Origin: Pseudomonadales bacterium
GTDB taxonomy: Bacteria; Pseudomonadota; Gammaproteobacteria; Pseudomonadales; Azotimanducaceae
Assembly (NCBI GenBank): GCA_041395945.1
Contig: JAWKZN010000002.1
Location: 496,001 to 560,000 of the forward strand
Direction of reading: 5' to 3'
Length of the DNA stretch: 64,000 nucleotides
Shown one piece after another: positions 45,079 through 53,160 of this stretch. The notes under the pieces are model-generated. The model was not told the DNA's origin. It was given only the letters and a program-made list of their open reading frames with translations, and did no database searches. Position numbers and translations under genes: made by a program. Numbering within the stretch: position 1 is the first letter of the stretch; each line of letters begins with the position of its first letter.

Positions 45079-45981
45079 ATGAAGGCGCCCACCGCACTGA
45101 CCCGACCCCTGCGCAGACTGTTGAGGCTGGCATCGTCTGCCCTGCGGCTTCCCACCCGTCCGGCTCCAAACCCGTTGGCTCCAGCTCTGTTGACTTCAAT
45201 CCTCCTGACTATGGCACCCACCGCCTTCGCCGCAGGCGGCGGTTCGGGTCCGGTGGTACGCCTGTTTCCGACCAACGTCCTCGAAGACATCCGCGAGACA
45301 GGTCAGGCGGCGGAAGATATGGAGAACAATCTCCAGGGCATCATCGAGCGCCTGGACCTGCAGCAGCAGCTCTACACCGAAAGCCTCTGTCAGGGCTCAG
45401 AGGGTGATCAGGGTTGTGAGCGCATCGCGAAACAGATCGGCGCAACTTATCTCGAGATGCTCGACGTGATGAGCGAACGTCTGCCCCAGATGGAGCGGGC
45501 GGTCGACAACACCCGCAACAGCCTTGAAAAACGTCTGCGCCAGGAACTCGGCCAGCGCACCACCCCAACCTCCCTGCAGAACACGCTGCTCGGCGAAGTT
45601 GAGCGTGGTGAATCAGCCAAGGATCGACCCGCTCTGCGTGGTCGCTCCGGCGTGCGTCTGTCCGATCGCTTCAAGCAGTACTACGACCTGGTAGCCACCC
45701 AGAAGGAAGGACCCGGTCAGTCCCTCGCGGTGGTTGCTTCCGACATTTACCTCGACATGGAGGAAGCCGCGCTGCTGATCGCCGCCACCCAGGAAGAAAT
45801 CGGGCGGGCAACGCTGATGGAACAGCTGAATCAGTCCTTCGGAATGATCACCCCGGAGATGTCGGCCGTGGTGAGCGGCGTGAAGGAGATTCTCTTCGGT
45901 GAAGCCAGTATTGAAGCGCCTGTCGCATCGCCACCCTATGCGATCGGAGAAACCGAATTCGTCAGCCCGCTGGCTCTGTAA
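45079..45981 (+). CDS. exported coiled-coil protein of unknown function (envelope operon gene 1)
   Basis: 300 residues from ATG 45079 with AAGGAG upstream. A long Arg/Pro/Leu N-terminus leads to a hydrophobic segment ending TAFA at about 51, so it is exported. The mature protein is almost all helical, with heptad-like runs (VLEDIRETGQAAEDMENNLQ, QMERAVDNTRNSLEKRL, YLDMEEAALLIAATQEEIG) and a Cys pair near 104 and 113. No family is recognised. First gene of a closely spaced run that includes Exb/Tol-like proteins; it may be a periplasmic spacer or regulator of them. Confidence 0.78.
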   Translation: MKAPTALTRPLRRLLRLASSALRLPTRPAPNPLAPALLTSILLTMAPTAFAAGGGSGPVVRLFPTNVLEDIRETGQAAEDMENNLQGIIERLDLQQQLYTESLCQGSEGDQGCERIAKQIGATYLEMLDVMSERLPQMERAVDNTRNSLEKRLRQELGQRTTPTSLQNTLLGEVERGESAKDRPALRGRSGVRLSDRFKQYYDLVATQKEGPGQSLAVVASDIYLDMEEAALLIAATQEEIGRATLMEQLNQSFGMITPEMSAVVSGVKEILFGEASIEAPVASPPYAIGETEFVSPLAL

Positions 45982-46021
45982 GCGGCTCTCACCCGCCCGA
46001 CCCGGCCTTGAGGAGAACATC

Positions 46022-46567
46022 ATGGGACACCCGATACGAAACCTGCTGATTGCCCTGCCACTGATGGCAGCGCTTGCCGCCTGCACCACGAGCGAACCCG
46101 ATCACTGCAGTCTGGATCTGCGCGGCAATCTGGAGCCGGCCATGGCGCTGACCGAAGCACGCATGAACGAAGGCTGTGAACACCGCTTCGACAGCTATTT
46201 CCACCAGCTGCTCAGCATCGCCGAAGCCAATCCTTCACGGGACAACCGCATGCGCTTCAGCAACTATCTGATGCGGGTGAACGACGCCGGCATCATCAGC
46301 CGCCGCCAGGCGGAAGGGCTCTACAACCGCTACTTCAACGTGAAGTTCGTCTCCCTGCAGGGTGACTACAACACCTGCTCCCAGACCTGTCCGATCCGTC
46401 GTCAGGTGCTCTCCGACATGCAGGCTGAACTGCACGACAAGGAGCTTGGTCTGTTGCGCGCCAGTGCAGATGCCGCCAGTTTCTACCGGGCGGACAACCT
46501 GCTGAAGGAAACCGACCTGGTGCTGGAAGCAACCTGTCGTGCCTGCACCGCCGGAGCTGTGCGGTGA
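46022..46567 (+). CDS. lipoprotein of unknown function (envelope operon gene 2)
   Basis: 181 residues from ATG 46022 (GAGGAG upstream). Lipobox L-A-A-C with Cys 21. The mature part is helical with six further Cys placed as pairs (DHCSLDL with EGCEHRF; NTCSQTCPIRR; ATCRACTAG), suggesting disulfides. No family is recognised. GTG of the next gene overlaps its TGA (GTGA), so it is coupled to the ExbB-like protein and is likely the lipid-anchored periplasmic partner. Confidence 0.78.
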   Translation: MGHPIRNLLIALPLMAALAACTTSEPDHCSLDLRGNLEPAMALTEARMNEGCEHRFDSYFHQLLSIAEANPSRDNRMRFSNYLMRVNDAGIISRRQAEGLYNRYFNVKFVSLQGDYNTCSQTCPIRRQVLSDMQAELHDKELGLLRASADAASFYRADNLLKETDLVLEATCRACTAGAVR

Positions 46568-47271
46568 CATCCGCCGACGTTGCCGAGGGATCTTTTTCCG
46601 CCCCGGGAGCGTCCCGTTTCGGGTTCGGCTGGGGAATCGGCAGCGGTGTTGTGCTGGCCCTCGTCGCATTGCTGGTCGCAGCACCCGCCGACCCGGATGA
46701 CGCATCACGCGCCCTGCTCGGCTCCTGGCTGACCACCAATCTCGGTCATTCGATCTGGCTGTTCGGTGTGGTTTTTACGCTCTACATGATGAACCTCCAC
46801 CAGCTACGACGGATTCTCACCGGCAGTCCCGCGCTGCGGGAGGTGGTGGAACTCGATCAGCTTCTCGATGTGTGGATACACCTGTTTGTCGGGATCGGTG
46901 TGATCTGGACAGCGGTCGGCATGCGCAGCGCGCTTCAGGCCGCCCTCGGAGAGCCTGGTCAGGCCGTCGTCGACTCTGCTGGTTCGGTCCTGCAGAAACT
47001 GGTGGACGGCGGCATTCTGCTTGCACTCACCACCACCATCATCGGCGGGATAGGTGGTTATCTCATGCGCCTGGGCAAGGCCATGACCGTGGGTGCGAAC
47101 CTGATCGGATACTACGCGGACCATCAGCAGTCGGACATGCGCACGCTGATTACCATGGTGACTCGAATTGAAAACGCTCTCAACGGCGCGCGCAGTCACG
47201 AAGTCCGCAGCTCAAATACGCAGAAATCGGGCGATCACCACACGAATCCGCAGGAGGCTCTCCTGTCATGA
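46564..47271 (+). CDS. ExbB/TolQ/MotA-like inner-membrane protein (envelope operon gene 3)
   Basis: 235 residues from GTG 46564. Four hydrophobic segments: about 22-42, 57-77, a helix at LFVGIGVIWTAVGM that resembles the TolQ/ExbB second core helix (GLFGTVWGIM), and GGILLALTTTIIGGIGGYL that resembles their third (GIAEALIATAIGLFAAIP). A cytoplasmic-type tail follows. The family link is my alignment by eye and is not certain. The next gene encodes an ExbD/TolR-like protein, which strengthens the reading as a proton-driven stator. ATGA overlap with that gene. Confidence 0.7.
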   Translation: MTSADVAEGSFSAPGASRFGFGWGIGSGVVLALVALLVAAPADPDDASRALLGSWLTTNLGHSIWLFGVVFTLYMMNLHQLRRILTGSPALREVVELDQLLDVWIHLFVGIGVIWTAVGMRSALQAALGEPGQAVVDSAGSVLQKLVDGGILLALTTTIIGGIGGYLMRLGKAMTVGANLIGYYADHQQSDMRTLITMVTRIENALNGARSHEVRSSNTQKSGDHHTNPQEALLS

Positions 47272-48119
47272 GCTACGGGCCGATTCCGCTTCAGGGAGAC
47301 AGTGAGTCGCTGCAGACCGACGTGATGCGCTTCATGGCCATCATCGCTTTCTGCCTGATCGCCATCCTGGCCCTGGTCAAAGAAGCAGCCCCCACCGAGC
47401 GGCCTCCGACACCCCTGAGTATCACTTCCCCAGCAGAGACGGTCAGCGCTTCTTCAACAGCAGCGGCCAGCGCCGCGGAGCCCGCTTCTCCTGTCGATTC
47501 GCTGCAGGTCAGCCCCGTGCCGACACCGCAGATCGAAACCCGCGAGGTCAGCTCAGCACCGATGTCTCCTGCCTTGTCGCCGCGCTGGGAACAGCCTCTG
47601 CCAAGGCCGACCCCGGAGCCGGTAACACCCCGGCCGACCCTGAAACCGGATGCGAAGGCGCGACAGCAGCCGACCTCACCATCGCGCCAGGAAACCGCCA
47701 TCCTGCCAGCACCACCTGCAGCCGCGGCAGGCGCGACTGCCGATCCGGGACTGAGTCTGCGCTTCGCCTCGGACAATGATTTCCTGCGTCTGATCGCAAA
47801 GGGCGCAATCAGCGTGTACGCCTACCACGGCCCACAGACCGGCGGTCTGCCAGGCAGGGAAATACTGAAACTCGACGGCAGCTATCAGTTCCGCGACAGT
47901 CCCGCACCCGGACGGGTCTACGAGCTGCTCCCCCAGACCATTCCAGGGCTTGTTATCAATGCCCTGCGAACCACCGGCCGTAACGTCGACGTCTTCACCT
48001 GGGCCATCGTGCTGCCGCCGCGTATCGAACAGCAACTGGAGCGGCATATGACCCGGGTACGCTCGGGAGAGCTTGTCATTGACCGCTTCGGTGAGGTGCA
48101 GCATGTGGCGTCCGGCTGA
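47268..48119 (+). CDS. ExbD/TolR-like single-TM protein with Pro/Ala linker and periplasmic domain (gene 4)
   Basis: 283 residues. The start PIPLQGDSESLQTDVMRFM and one helix (IIAFCLIAILAL, about 22-36) match the ExbD/TolR layout in which an Asp at the helix start (Asp 18 here) carries the proton. Residues 45-155 are a Pro/Ser/Thr/Ala linker, and 160-283 a folded periplasmic domain (FLRLIAKGAISVYAYHG, YELLPQTIPGLVINAL). The domain is longer than in ExbD and I do not recognise it. The downstream gene starts inside its last codons. Confidence 0.72.
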   Translation: MSYGPIPLQGDSESLQTDVMRFMAIIAFCLIAILALVKEAAPTERPPTPLSITSPAETVSASSTAAASAAEPASPVDSLQVSPVPTPQIETREVSSAPMSPALSPRWEQPLPRPTPEPVTPRPTLKPDAKARQQPTSPSRQETAILPAPPAAAAGATADPGLSLRFASDNDFLRLIAKGAISVYAYHGPQTGGLPGREILKLDGSYQFRDSPAPGRVYELLPQTIPGLVINALRTTGRNVDVFTWAIVLPPRIEQQLERHMTRVRSGELVIDRFGEVQHVASG

Positions 48120-49563
48120 AACAGTCCGCGCGCTGTGTCTCGTCGCCGCTGTCAGTACAACCGCGGCGGGCACGCTGAGCGCCACCGCCGCGCTGGCCGA
48201 CAGCGGACTTCTGAGTGCGAGCCTGGGTCGCTGGATCGACAGCGAAGCAGCGCCCGAACTGGCGCAAACCCTTGCCAGTCACCCGCGTTTTCGGGGCGAA
48301 ACCATCAAGGTTGTGAGCATGCGGGATGGGCGCACCCTGGAAGCTGCCTCCCGCCTGCATCAGGCTGTCGAACAGCGCCTCACACAGCAACTGCTGCAGT
48401 ACCCGGGGGTACGTATCGTCTGGAATGAAAGCCGGCAACCCTGTGGCACGCCTCAGCCGGTGACCTACCTGCTCGGTGTCGAGCTCGAAAGGGATGGCAG
48501 TTCCAGCCACAAGGCGAACATCAGCATGATCGATGTCTCGGAATCGTTGTGGGTGAGTGGTGTCAATCTGAACTGGCAGGGCCGTCTCACCGCGCCGGAG
48601 CGCAGCGCCTTCAGTCGCGCTGTAGAAACGCAGCCCCGCGGCTCAATAGACAGTCCGATGACTGTGACTGACAGCCACCGGATCGCTGAACTCATGGAGC
48701 AGAACCTGCGCTGCGCCTTACCGGATGGCCTGCAGGGTCCTCTCTATCTGACACCGCCTGAACCCGGTGCCATCGCGCAGATTTCCGGGCAACTGCGCAC
48801 CCGGCTCTCCCGGACACCCTTTGCAGCCGTCACCCGTACCGCTGAAGAAGCCGAATGGAAGCTTTCGCTGCAGAGCGAACCCGCCAGCGGCTCGACCCAT
48901 CAGCTGCAGCTGCTGCTCGAAGATACCGGACGCAACGTCACCCAGCAGGTGGCCGCCGTTTATGTCGTCGGTCTCGATGCATCGGTGCACAAGGCGCGGC
49001 AGAACAGTGATCTGCAGGCCGGCGGCCTGCCGACTGTCGCCGCACCTGCCAGCGCATCGCCGCCGGCGATGAATGGATTTCATTCCGACCGCCAGATGCT
49101 CTCGGTGATGCGATTCAATGAATCCGAAGCGGTCGGCGTGTGCCGTGAATCCCGTGACCAGGGTGAGCGGGGCGCCTGCGTGGAGGTGAGTTTCGAACTG
49201 CTTCAGCCCGCCTATCTGTTCGTCTTCTCCACCCGGGATCGTCGTCTCAGTGGATTGAGCTGTGAGATCTGGCGCGATCGTTCAGACAGAGGTGAACAGC
49301 GATACCGGGTGCAGATCCCCGCAGCCGACAACTCTGATCGACCGGGAGTCGGCGTCTACGCCATCGCCTCCGGACGCCGCGATGTCGCAACAAGGCTCGA
49401 CCGGCATCTGCGCGCCGCCGAAGGCATGTGCAGCGGGTCAAAACCAGCCGACCTGACCCGCTGGCTCGCAGATCTCGAAAAACTCATCGCTGAACGGCCT
49501 GATGAAGTTCAGTGGCAGGCGATCCAGCTCGCAAACTCCCCGGCAGGCGTACGGCGACTCTAG
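48103..49563 (+). CDS. large exported periplasmic protein, CsgG/FlgO- and DUF4384-like regions (gene 5)
   Basis: 486 residues from ATG 48103 (GAGG upstream), overlapping the previous gene by 17 bases. Signal peptide to about 32. Residues 35-150 have the alternating strand/helix pattern of CsgG/FlgO/LpoB-type proteins (SHPRFRGETIKVVSM, LHQAVEQRLTQQLLQYPGV). Residues 330-430 resemble DUF4384 (SFELLQPAYLFVFSTRDRR then YRVQIP). Both assignments are by pattern only. It is the biggest soluble member of the operon and a candidate effector or sensor of the Exb/Tol-like pair. Confidence 0.72.
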   Translation: MWRPAETVRALCLVAAVSTTAAGTLSATAALADSGLLSASLGRWIDSEAAPELAQTLASHPRFRGETIKVVSMRDGRTLEAASRLHQAVEQRLTQQLLQYPGVRIVWNESRQPCGTPQPVTYLLGVELERDGSSSHKANISMIDVSESLWVSGVNLNWQGRLTAPERSAFSRAVETQPRGSIDSPMTVTDSHRIAELMEQNLRCALPDGLQGPLYLTPPEPGAIAQISGQLRTRLSRTPFAAVTRTAEEAEWKLSLQSEPASGSTHQLQLLLEDTGRNVTQQVAAVYVVGLDASVHKARQNSDLQAGGLPTVAAPASASPPAMNGFHSDRQMLSVMRFNESEAVGVCRESRDQGERGACVEVSFELLQPAYLFVFSTRDRRLSGLSCEIWRDRSDRGEQRYRVQIPAADNSDRPGVGVYAIASGRRDVATRLDRHLRAAEGMCSGSKPADLTRWLADLEKLIAERPDEVQWQAIQLANSPAGVRRL

Positions 49564-49634
49564 GGAAACATGATTACCTGATCAGCGGTCACCTGCCGCC
49601 GCTGACCGACCGGACCAGTAAGGAAGGAGGCTCA

Positions 49635-50324
49635 ATGCGATTTCTGACCGGAATGCTCTTCGGCACAGCACTGACACTGCTGGCTGCAACCGCCGTAGAT
49701 GCGCCCACCCACGCGCTGCTCGAAAGCACTTCCTCCCGAATTGAATCCACCTGGCATGGCCTGCTGAAGATCACGTCTGCCGCCTTGTTCCAATCGCCAG
49801 TGGCGACTGGCCGGACCACCACTGATCACACGAGTGCGGCGGCGGACGCTTCTGCATCTGTCCCCGCTACCGACTCCGTACCTGCAGCCCGATCCGCACC
49901 GGCACCTGTACCAGCGGTTGCATCTTTGATTGAACCTGCACCTGCACCTGCACCTGCACCTGCGCCTGCACCTGCACCTGCACCTGCACCTGCACCTGCA
50001 CCTGCACCCAGAATTGAGCCGGAAGCCGAGTATGCAGAATCAGACGCGTTCTTCACCGCAGAAACACAAGCGGCCGCGCTGGCGGCCGCCCCATTCGATC
50101 TGCCGTCTCCCGACGCCGCGGCAACAGACACCGCCACGGTGTGGGTTCCCTTCCACAGCGAGCGCTCCGCGCTCGGTTTCGCCCGCCGGCTGACCAGCGA
50201 GATCCAGCATCCCTTCGCGGTGGAACGCAAAGGACCGGGCGCCTATCAGGTTGTCTATCAGGCCGCTTCCGCCGATGAGATCGCCGGACTGGAAGCCCGG
50301 ATTGCGGAGGTAACCGGCAGATGA
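49635..50324 (+). CDS. anchored protein with Pro-Ala repeat and SPOR-like C-terminus (gene 6)
   Basis: 229 residues from ATG 49635 with GGAAGGAGG upstream. One N-terminal hydrophobic helix, then a low-complexity region with an (Ala-Pro)n stretch from a hexanucleotide repeat, then a small folded end (TVWVPFHSERSALGFARRL ... YQVVYQAASADEIAGLEARI) that has the strand-helix-strand pattern of a SPOR domain, which binds denuded peptidoglycan glycan strands. A lytic transglycosylase follows by ATGA overlap. Confidence 0.75.
   Translation: MRFLTGMLFGTALTLLAATAVDAPTHALLESTSSRIESTWHGLLKITSAALFQSPVATGRTTTDHTSAAADASASVPATDSVPAARSAPAPVPAVASLIEPAPAPAPAPAPAPAPAPAPAPAPAPRIEPEAEYAESDAFFTAETQAAALAAAPFDLPSPDAAATDTATVWVPFHSERSALGFARRLTSEIQHPFAVERKGPGAYQVVYQAASADEIAGLEARIAEVTGR
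49935..50006. repeat. hexanucleotide (cctgca) tandem repeat, 12 copies
   Basis: Twelve copies of cctgca, one of them cctgcg, encode the Pro-Ala linker of the SPOR-like protein. Unit length 6 keeps the frame, so copy changes only alter linker length. Confidence 0.92.
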
Positions 50325-51037
50325 TCCGCCATGCGCCACTCTGTGTGGTCACCCTGTTTGCACTCTGGTGTCCACTGCTGCACGCCGCTGCCGCAAACTC
50401 TTATCAGAGTTGCTTCCAGGCCGCGTCACAACTGCACAAGGTACCCGTCGATCTGCTGATGGCGGTTGCAACGACGGAAAGCGCTCTGAATCCGGACGCC
50501 CGTTCCACCGCAAATGCCCATGGCATCATGCAGATTCAGTGGCCGGGTACTGCAAGACATCTGGGCGTGCGCCGGGTCTCGGAGCTGTATAACCCCTGCC
50601 TGAATATCGAACTGGGCGCCCGCTATCTGAGGGAACTGCTCGATGCCAGTGGCGGCGATGTGCAACGCGCGCTGGCTGCCTACAACTATGGTCCGACCCG
50701 CATCAACGCCAGTACAACACTGCCCGAAGGGGCGATCCGTTACGCATCGACCGTTGCAGGGCATCAGAAGCGCATCGAGCGCTCTACAGGTGCGCAGAAA
50801 GCCGCGCTCATCACAAACGCATCCACTAAGGCGGGCGTAGCATTCGACTCGAAAATGCGGGCGGAAAGTTTCGCCCGGGTACTGAATGGCCGCATCACGG
50901 GTGCCGAGTTCAATACCCGTGCGGACAGGTCAGGCCGCCATGTGGTTGCCATGACCGTGGCAGCCTCAGGTCTGACCAGTGCGGATCTGGTTGTCCTTAC
51001 TTCACTGGGCTGGAATCAGCTGGGGAGCGGCAGATGA
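50321..51037 (+). CDS. lytic transglycosylase (SLT domain) (gene 7)
   Basis: 238 residues, signal peptide to about 23. SLT fold at about 30-150: catalytic Glu 53 in TTESALNPDA, AHGIMQIQWPGTARHLG, LNIELGARYLRELL and AAYNYGP are all present. It cleaves peptidoglycan glycan strands. Residues 165-238 are a separate region ending DLVVLTSLGWNQL of unknown role. It overlaps the SPOR-like gene before and the UmoD-like gene after (ATGA), so all are coupled. Confidence 0.92.
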   Translation: MIRHAPLCVVTLFALWCPLLHAAAANSYQSCFQAASQLHKVPVDLLMAVATTESALNPDARSTANAHGIMQIQWPGTARHLGVRRVSELYNPCLNIELGARYLRELLDASGGDVQRALAAYNYGPTRINASTTLPEGAIRYASTVAGHQKRIERSTGAQKAALITNASTKAGVAFDSKMRAESFARVLNGRITGAEFNTRADRSGRHVVAMTVAASGLTSADLVVLTSLGWNQLGSGR

Positions 51038-51378
51038 CACACAAGGCGTTGACCTGCCTGCTCGGGATACTGGCACTCAGCGCACCAGCACTGGCTGGCG
51101 CCGGTGAGCTGGTGGTTCAGGCACGCGTGGTCAGTGTGGATCCCGTCCGTACCGACCCACGTTTCGAAGAACAGTGTGCGCCACGGCCTGATCCGCAGCG
51201 CTCACTCGCCGAACTGCTGGCCTGGGATCTGGGCCTGGGCTGCCGCCTGATTCCCGTGGGCGAAGGTCGGATCAGCGGCTACCGGGTGTCTTACGAGTGG
51301 GACAACCGCATCATGAGTCGGGTCATGACCGAAGCACCTCCAGGTTCTCACATACCCCTGCGCGTGCGTCTCAACTGA
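51034..51378 (+). CDS. small exported UmoD-like protein (gene 8)
   Basis: 114 residues with a signal peptide (ending LAGA). The mature part starts VVQARVVSVDPVRTDPR, has two Cys (EEQCAPRP and GLGCRLIP), and ends YRVSYEWDNRIMSRVM with GSHIPLRVRLN. The end matches the C-terminal module of the glycine-zipper protein at 44375-44953 (YDVTYEYAGQRFVKRV). Similar modules are annotated UmoD in Proteus and Pseudomonas. Last gene of the operon, convergent with a gamma-glutamyltransferase. Confidence 0.8.
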   Translation: MTHKALTCLLGILALSAPALAGAGELVVQARVVSVDPVRTDPRFEEQCAPRPDPQRSLAELLAWDLGLGCRLIPVGEGRISGYRVSYEWDNRIMSRVMTEAPPGSHIPLRVRLN

Positions 51379-51396
51379 AGTACCGGCTGACTGCGG

Positions 51397-53091
51397 TCAG
51401 TAGCCGGCCGCCGCACCGTCCGGGACCCGCAGATCCACACCCCCTTCGAGCCAGCCATCCTCGGCGACCACGATCACTTCCGCCACGCCCTGAATGCCGT
51501 CTTCCACCAGCTCGTGGCCCATGGAGCGCAGCAGCGCGAGGGTGTCGGGGGAGAAGCCATATTTTTCATAACTGAGGCGATCCGGCAGCCACTGGTGATG
51601 CACCCGACCCGCATCCACTGCCACCTGCGCGTTCATGCCGTAGTCGATCACATTCACTATGGTCTGCAGCACGGTGTTGATAATGGTGCGACCCCCCGGT
51701 GAACCGGTCACCATGAACAGTTCATCGCCGCGATTGACGATGGTCGGTGTCATGCTCGACAGCATGCGTTTGCCGGGTTCCGCCAGATTCGCGCTGGTGC
51801 CGATCAGCCCGTTGCTGTCGGTCAGGCCGACCCCCGCATTGAAATCGCCCATTTCGTTGTTGAGCAGAAATCCGCCACCAGGCACAACGATGGCTGAACC
51901 GTAGCCATATTCGAGTGTGTAAGTGAGAGAAACCGCGTTGCGATCCTTGTCGACCACCGAAAAGTGGGTGGTTTCGCTGCTTTCCACGGGCCAGTCGAAA
52001 TTATCCGGCGAAGAGACGGACGCCCGGTCCGGATTGATGCTGCGCCGCTGCTTTTCGGCGTGGGCGTCGGAAGTGAGCCGCGCCAGTGGCATCTCGACAA
52101 AATCAGGGTCGCCAAGAAAACGCGCCCTGTCCGCATAGGCACGACGCATGGCTTCGGCCATCCGGTGCAGGTTGGCTGCAGAGCCAAAGCCACTGGCGGC
52201 CATGTCATAGCCTTCCAGCACATTGAGCATCTGCACCAGGGTGACACCGCCGGAGCTCGGCGGTGGCATGGACACAATCTCAAAGCCGCGGTACTCGCCA
52301 ACGAGCGGCTCACGGCGGCGGGGACGATAGTCGGCGAGATCCTGATGGGTTATGAGCCCACCACCCGCCTGCATCTCAGCCACGATGAGGTCGGCCGTCC
52401 GGCCCTTATAGAATCCGTCGGGGCCCTGCTGTGCAATCCGCTTGAGGGACGCCGCAAGGTCCGGCTGCCTGAAAAGATCACCGGTGGCGTAGGGAACACC
52501 GTCTCGACTGAACGCCGCAATCGACGCCGGATAAGGCTGCATGCGCGGCAGTTCTTCTTCCAGTGACCGCGCCAGTCCGTTGCTGAGCTTGAAGCCATCC
52601 CGGGCAAGCCGGATCGCCGGAGCGATCAGCCGTGCCCAGGGCAGTGAGCCCGCATCCTGCCATGCCATATGCAGCCCGGCGACCGTCCCCGGCACACCGA
52701 CGGATTTGTGACTGTGATGATGCAGGCGCGCGCTGTACTTGCCCGCCTCGAGCCACATGTCGGGATGGGCGGCGGCCGGTGCGGTTTCCCGGAAGTCGTA
52801 GGCAACCGCATCTGCACCCCGTGGCTGGTGGATGATGAAGCCGCCGCCACCGATATTGCCCGCAGTGGGATGGGTCACCGCCAGGGCGAAGGCGACTGCC
52901 ACTGCAGCATCGATTGCGTTGCCACCCTCCTCGAGGATAGCGACCCCGACGCGCGAGGCGTGCAGATCGGCGGACACCACCATGCCGTGCTGTGCCCGGG
53001 CAGGAGCATTCGCGGCAGATACCGGCAGGGGCAGCGTCGCGATCAGCAATCCCGCCAGGACCGCTCGCACAATTCGAGGCAGGTTCAACAT
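51397..53091 (-). CDS. ggt: gamma-glutamyltransferase 1 (exported)
   Basis: 564 residues, standard length. Signal peptide to about 26. NTN-hydrolase architecture: the autocleavage Thr is T374 in ETTHFSVVDKDRNAV, which becomes the N-terminus of the small subunit and the nucleophile. MPPPSSGGVTL, GFLLNNEMGDFN and GKRMLSSMTPTIV and GSPGGRTIINTV are family signatures. It cleaves gamma-glutamyl bonds such as in glutathione in the periplasm. A paralogue follows upstream on the same strand. Confidence 0.96.
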   Translation of the reverse strand: MLNLPRIVRAVLAGLLIATLPLPVSAANAPARAQHGMVVSADLHASRVGVAILEEGGNAIDAAVAVAFALAVTHPTAGNIGGGGFIIHQPRGADAVAYDFRETAPAAAHPDMWLEAGKYSARLHHHSHKSVGVPGTVAGLHMAWQDAGSLPWARLIAPAIRLARDGFKLSNGLARSLEEELPRMQPYPASIAAFSRDGVPYATGDLFRQPDLAASLKRIAQQGPDGFYKGRTADLIVAEMQAGGGLITHQDLADYRPRRREPLVGEYRGFEIVSMPPPSSGGVTLVQMLNVLEGYDMAASGFGSAANLHRMAEAMRRAYADRARFLGDPDFVEMPLARLTSDAHAEKQRRSINPDRASVSSPDNFDWPVESSETTHFSVVDKDRNAVSLTYTLEYGYGSAIVVPGGGFLLNNEMGDFNAGVGLTDSNGLIGTSANLAEPGKRMLSSMTPTIVNRGDELFMVTGSPGGRTIINTVLQTIVNVIDYGMNAQVAVDAGRVHHQWLPDRLSYEKYGFSPDTLALLRSMGHELVEDGIQGVAEVIVVAEDGWLEGGVDLRVPDGAAAGY

Positions 53092-53160
53092 TATTTCTCC
53101 ATGACGTAAAAGACTGTTTCCATCACCGACGTGCTGAGCGGCCCGCCTGAGCGACCCGTT

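Noticed and set aside
45079..51378. Zorya-type defence system
   Set aside because: ZorAB-like stator could be argued, but ZorC/ZorD or ZorE nuclease or helicase partners are absent; all partners are exported envelope proteins.
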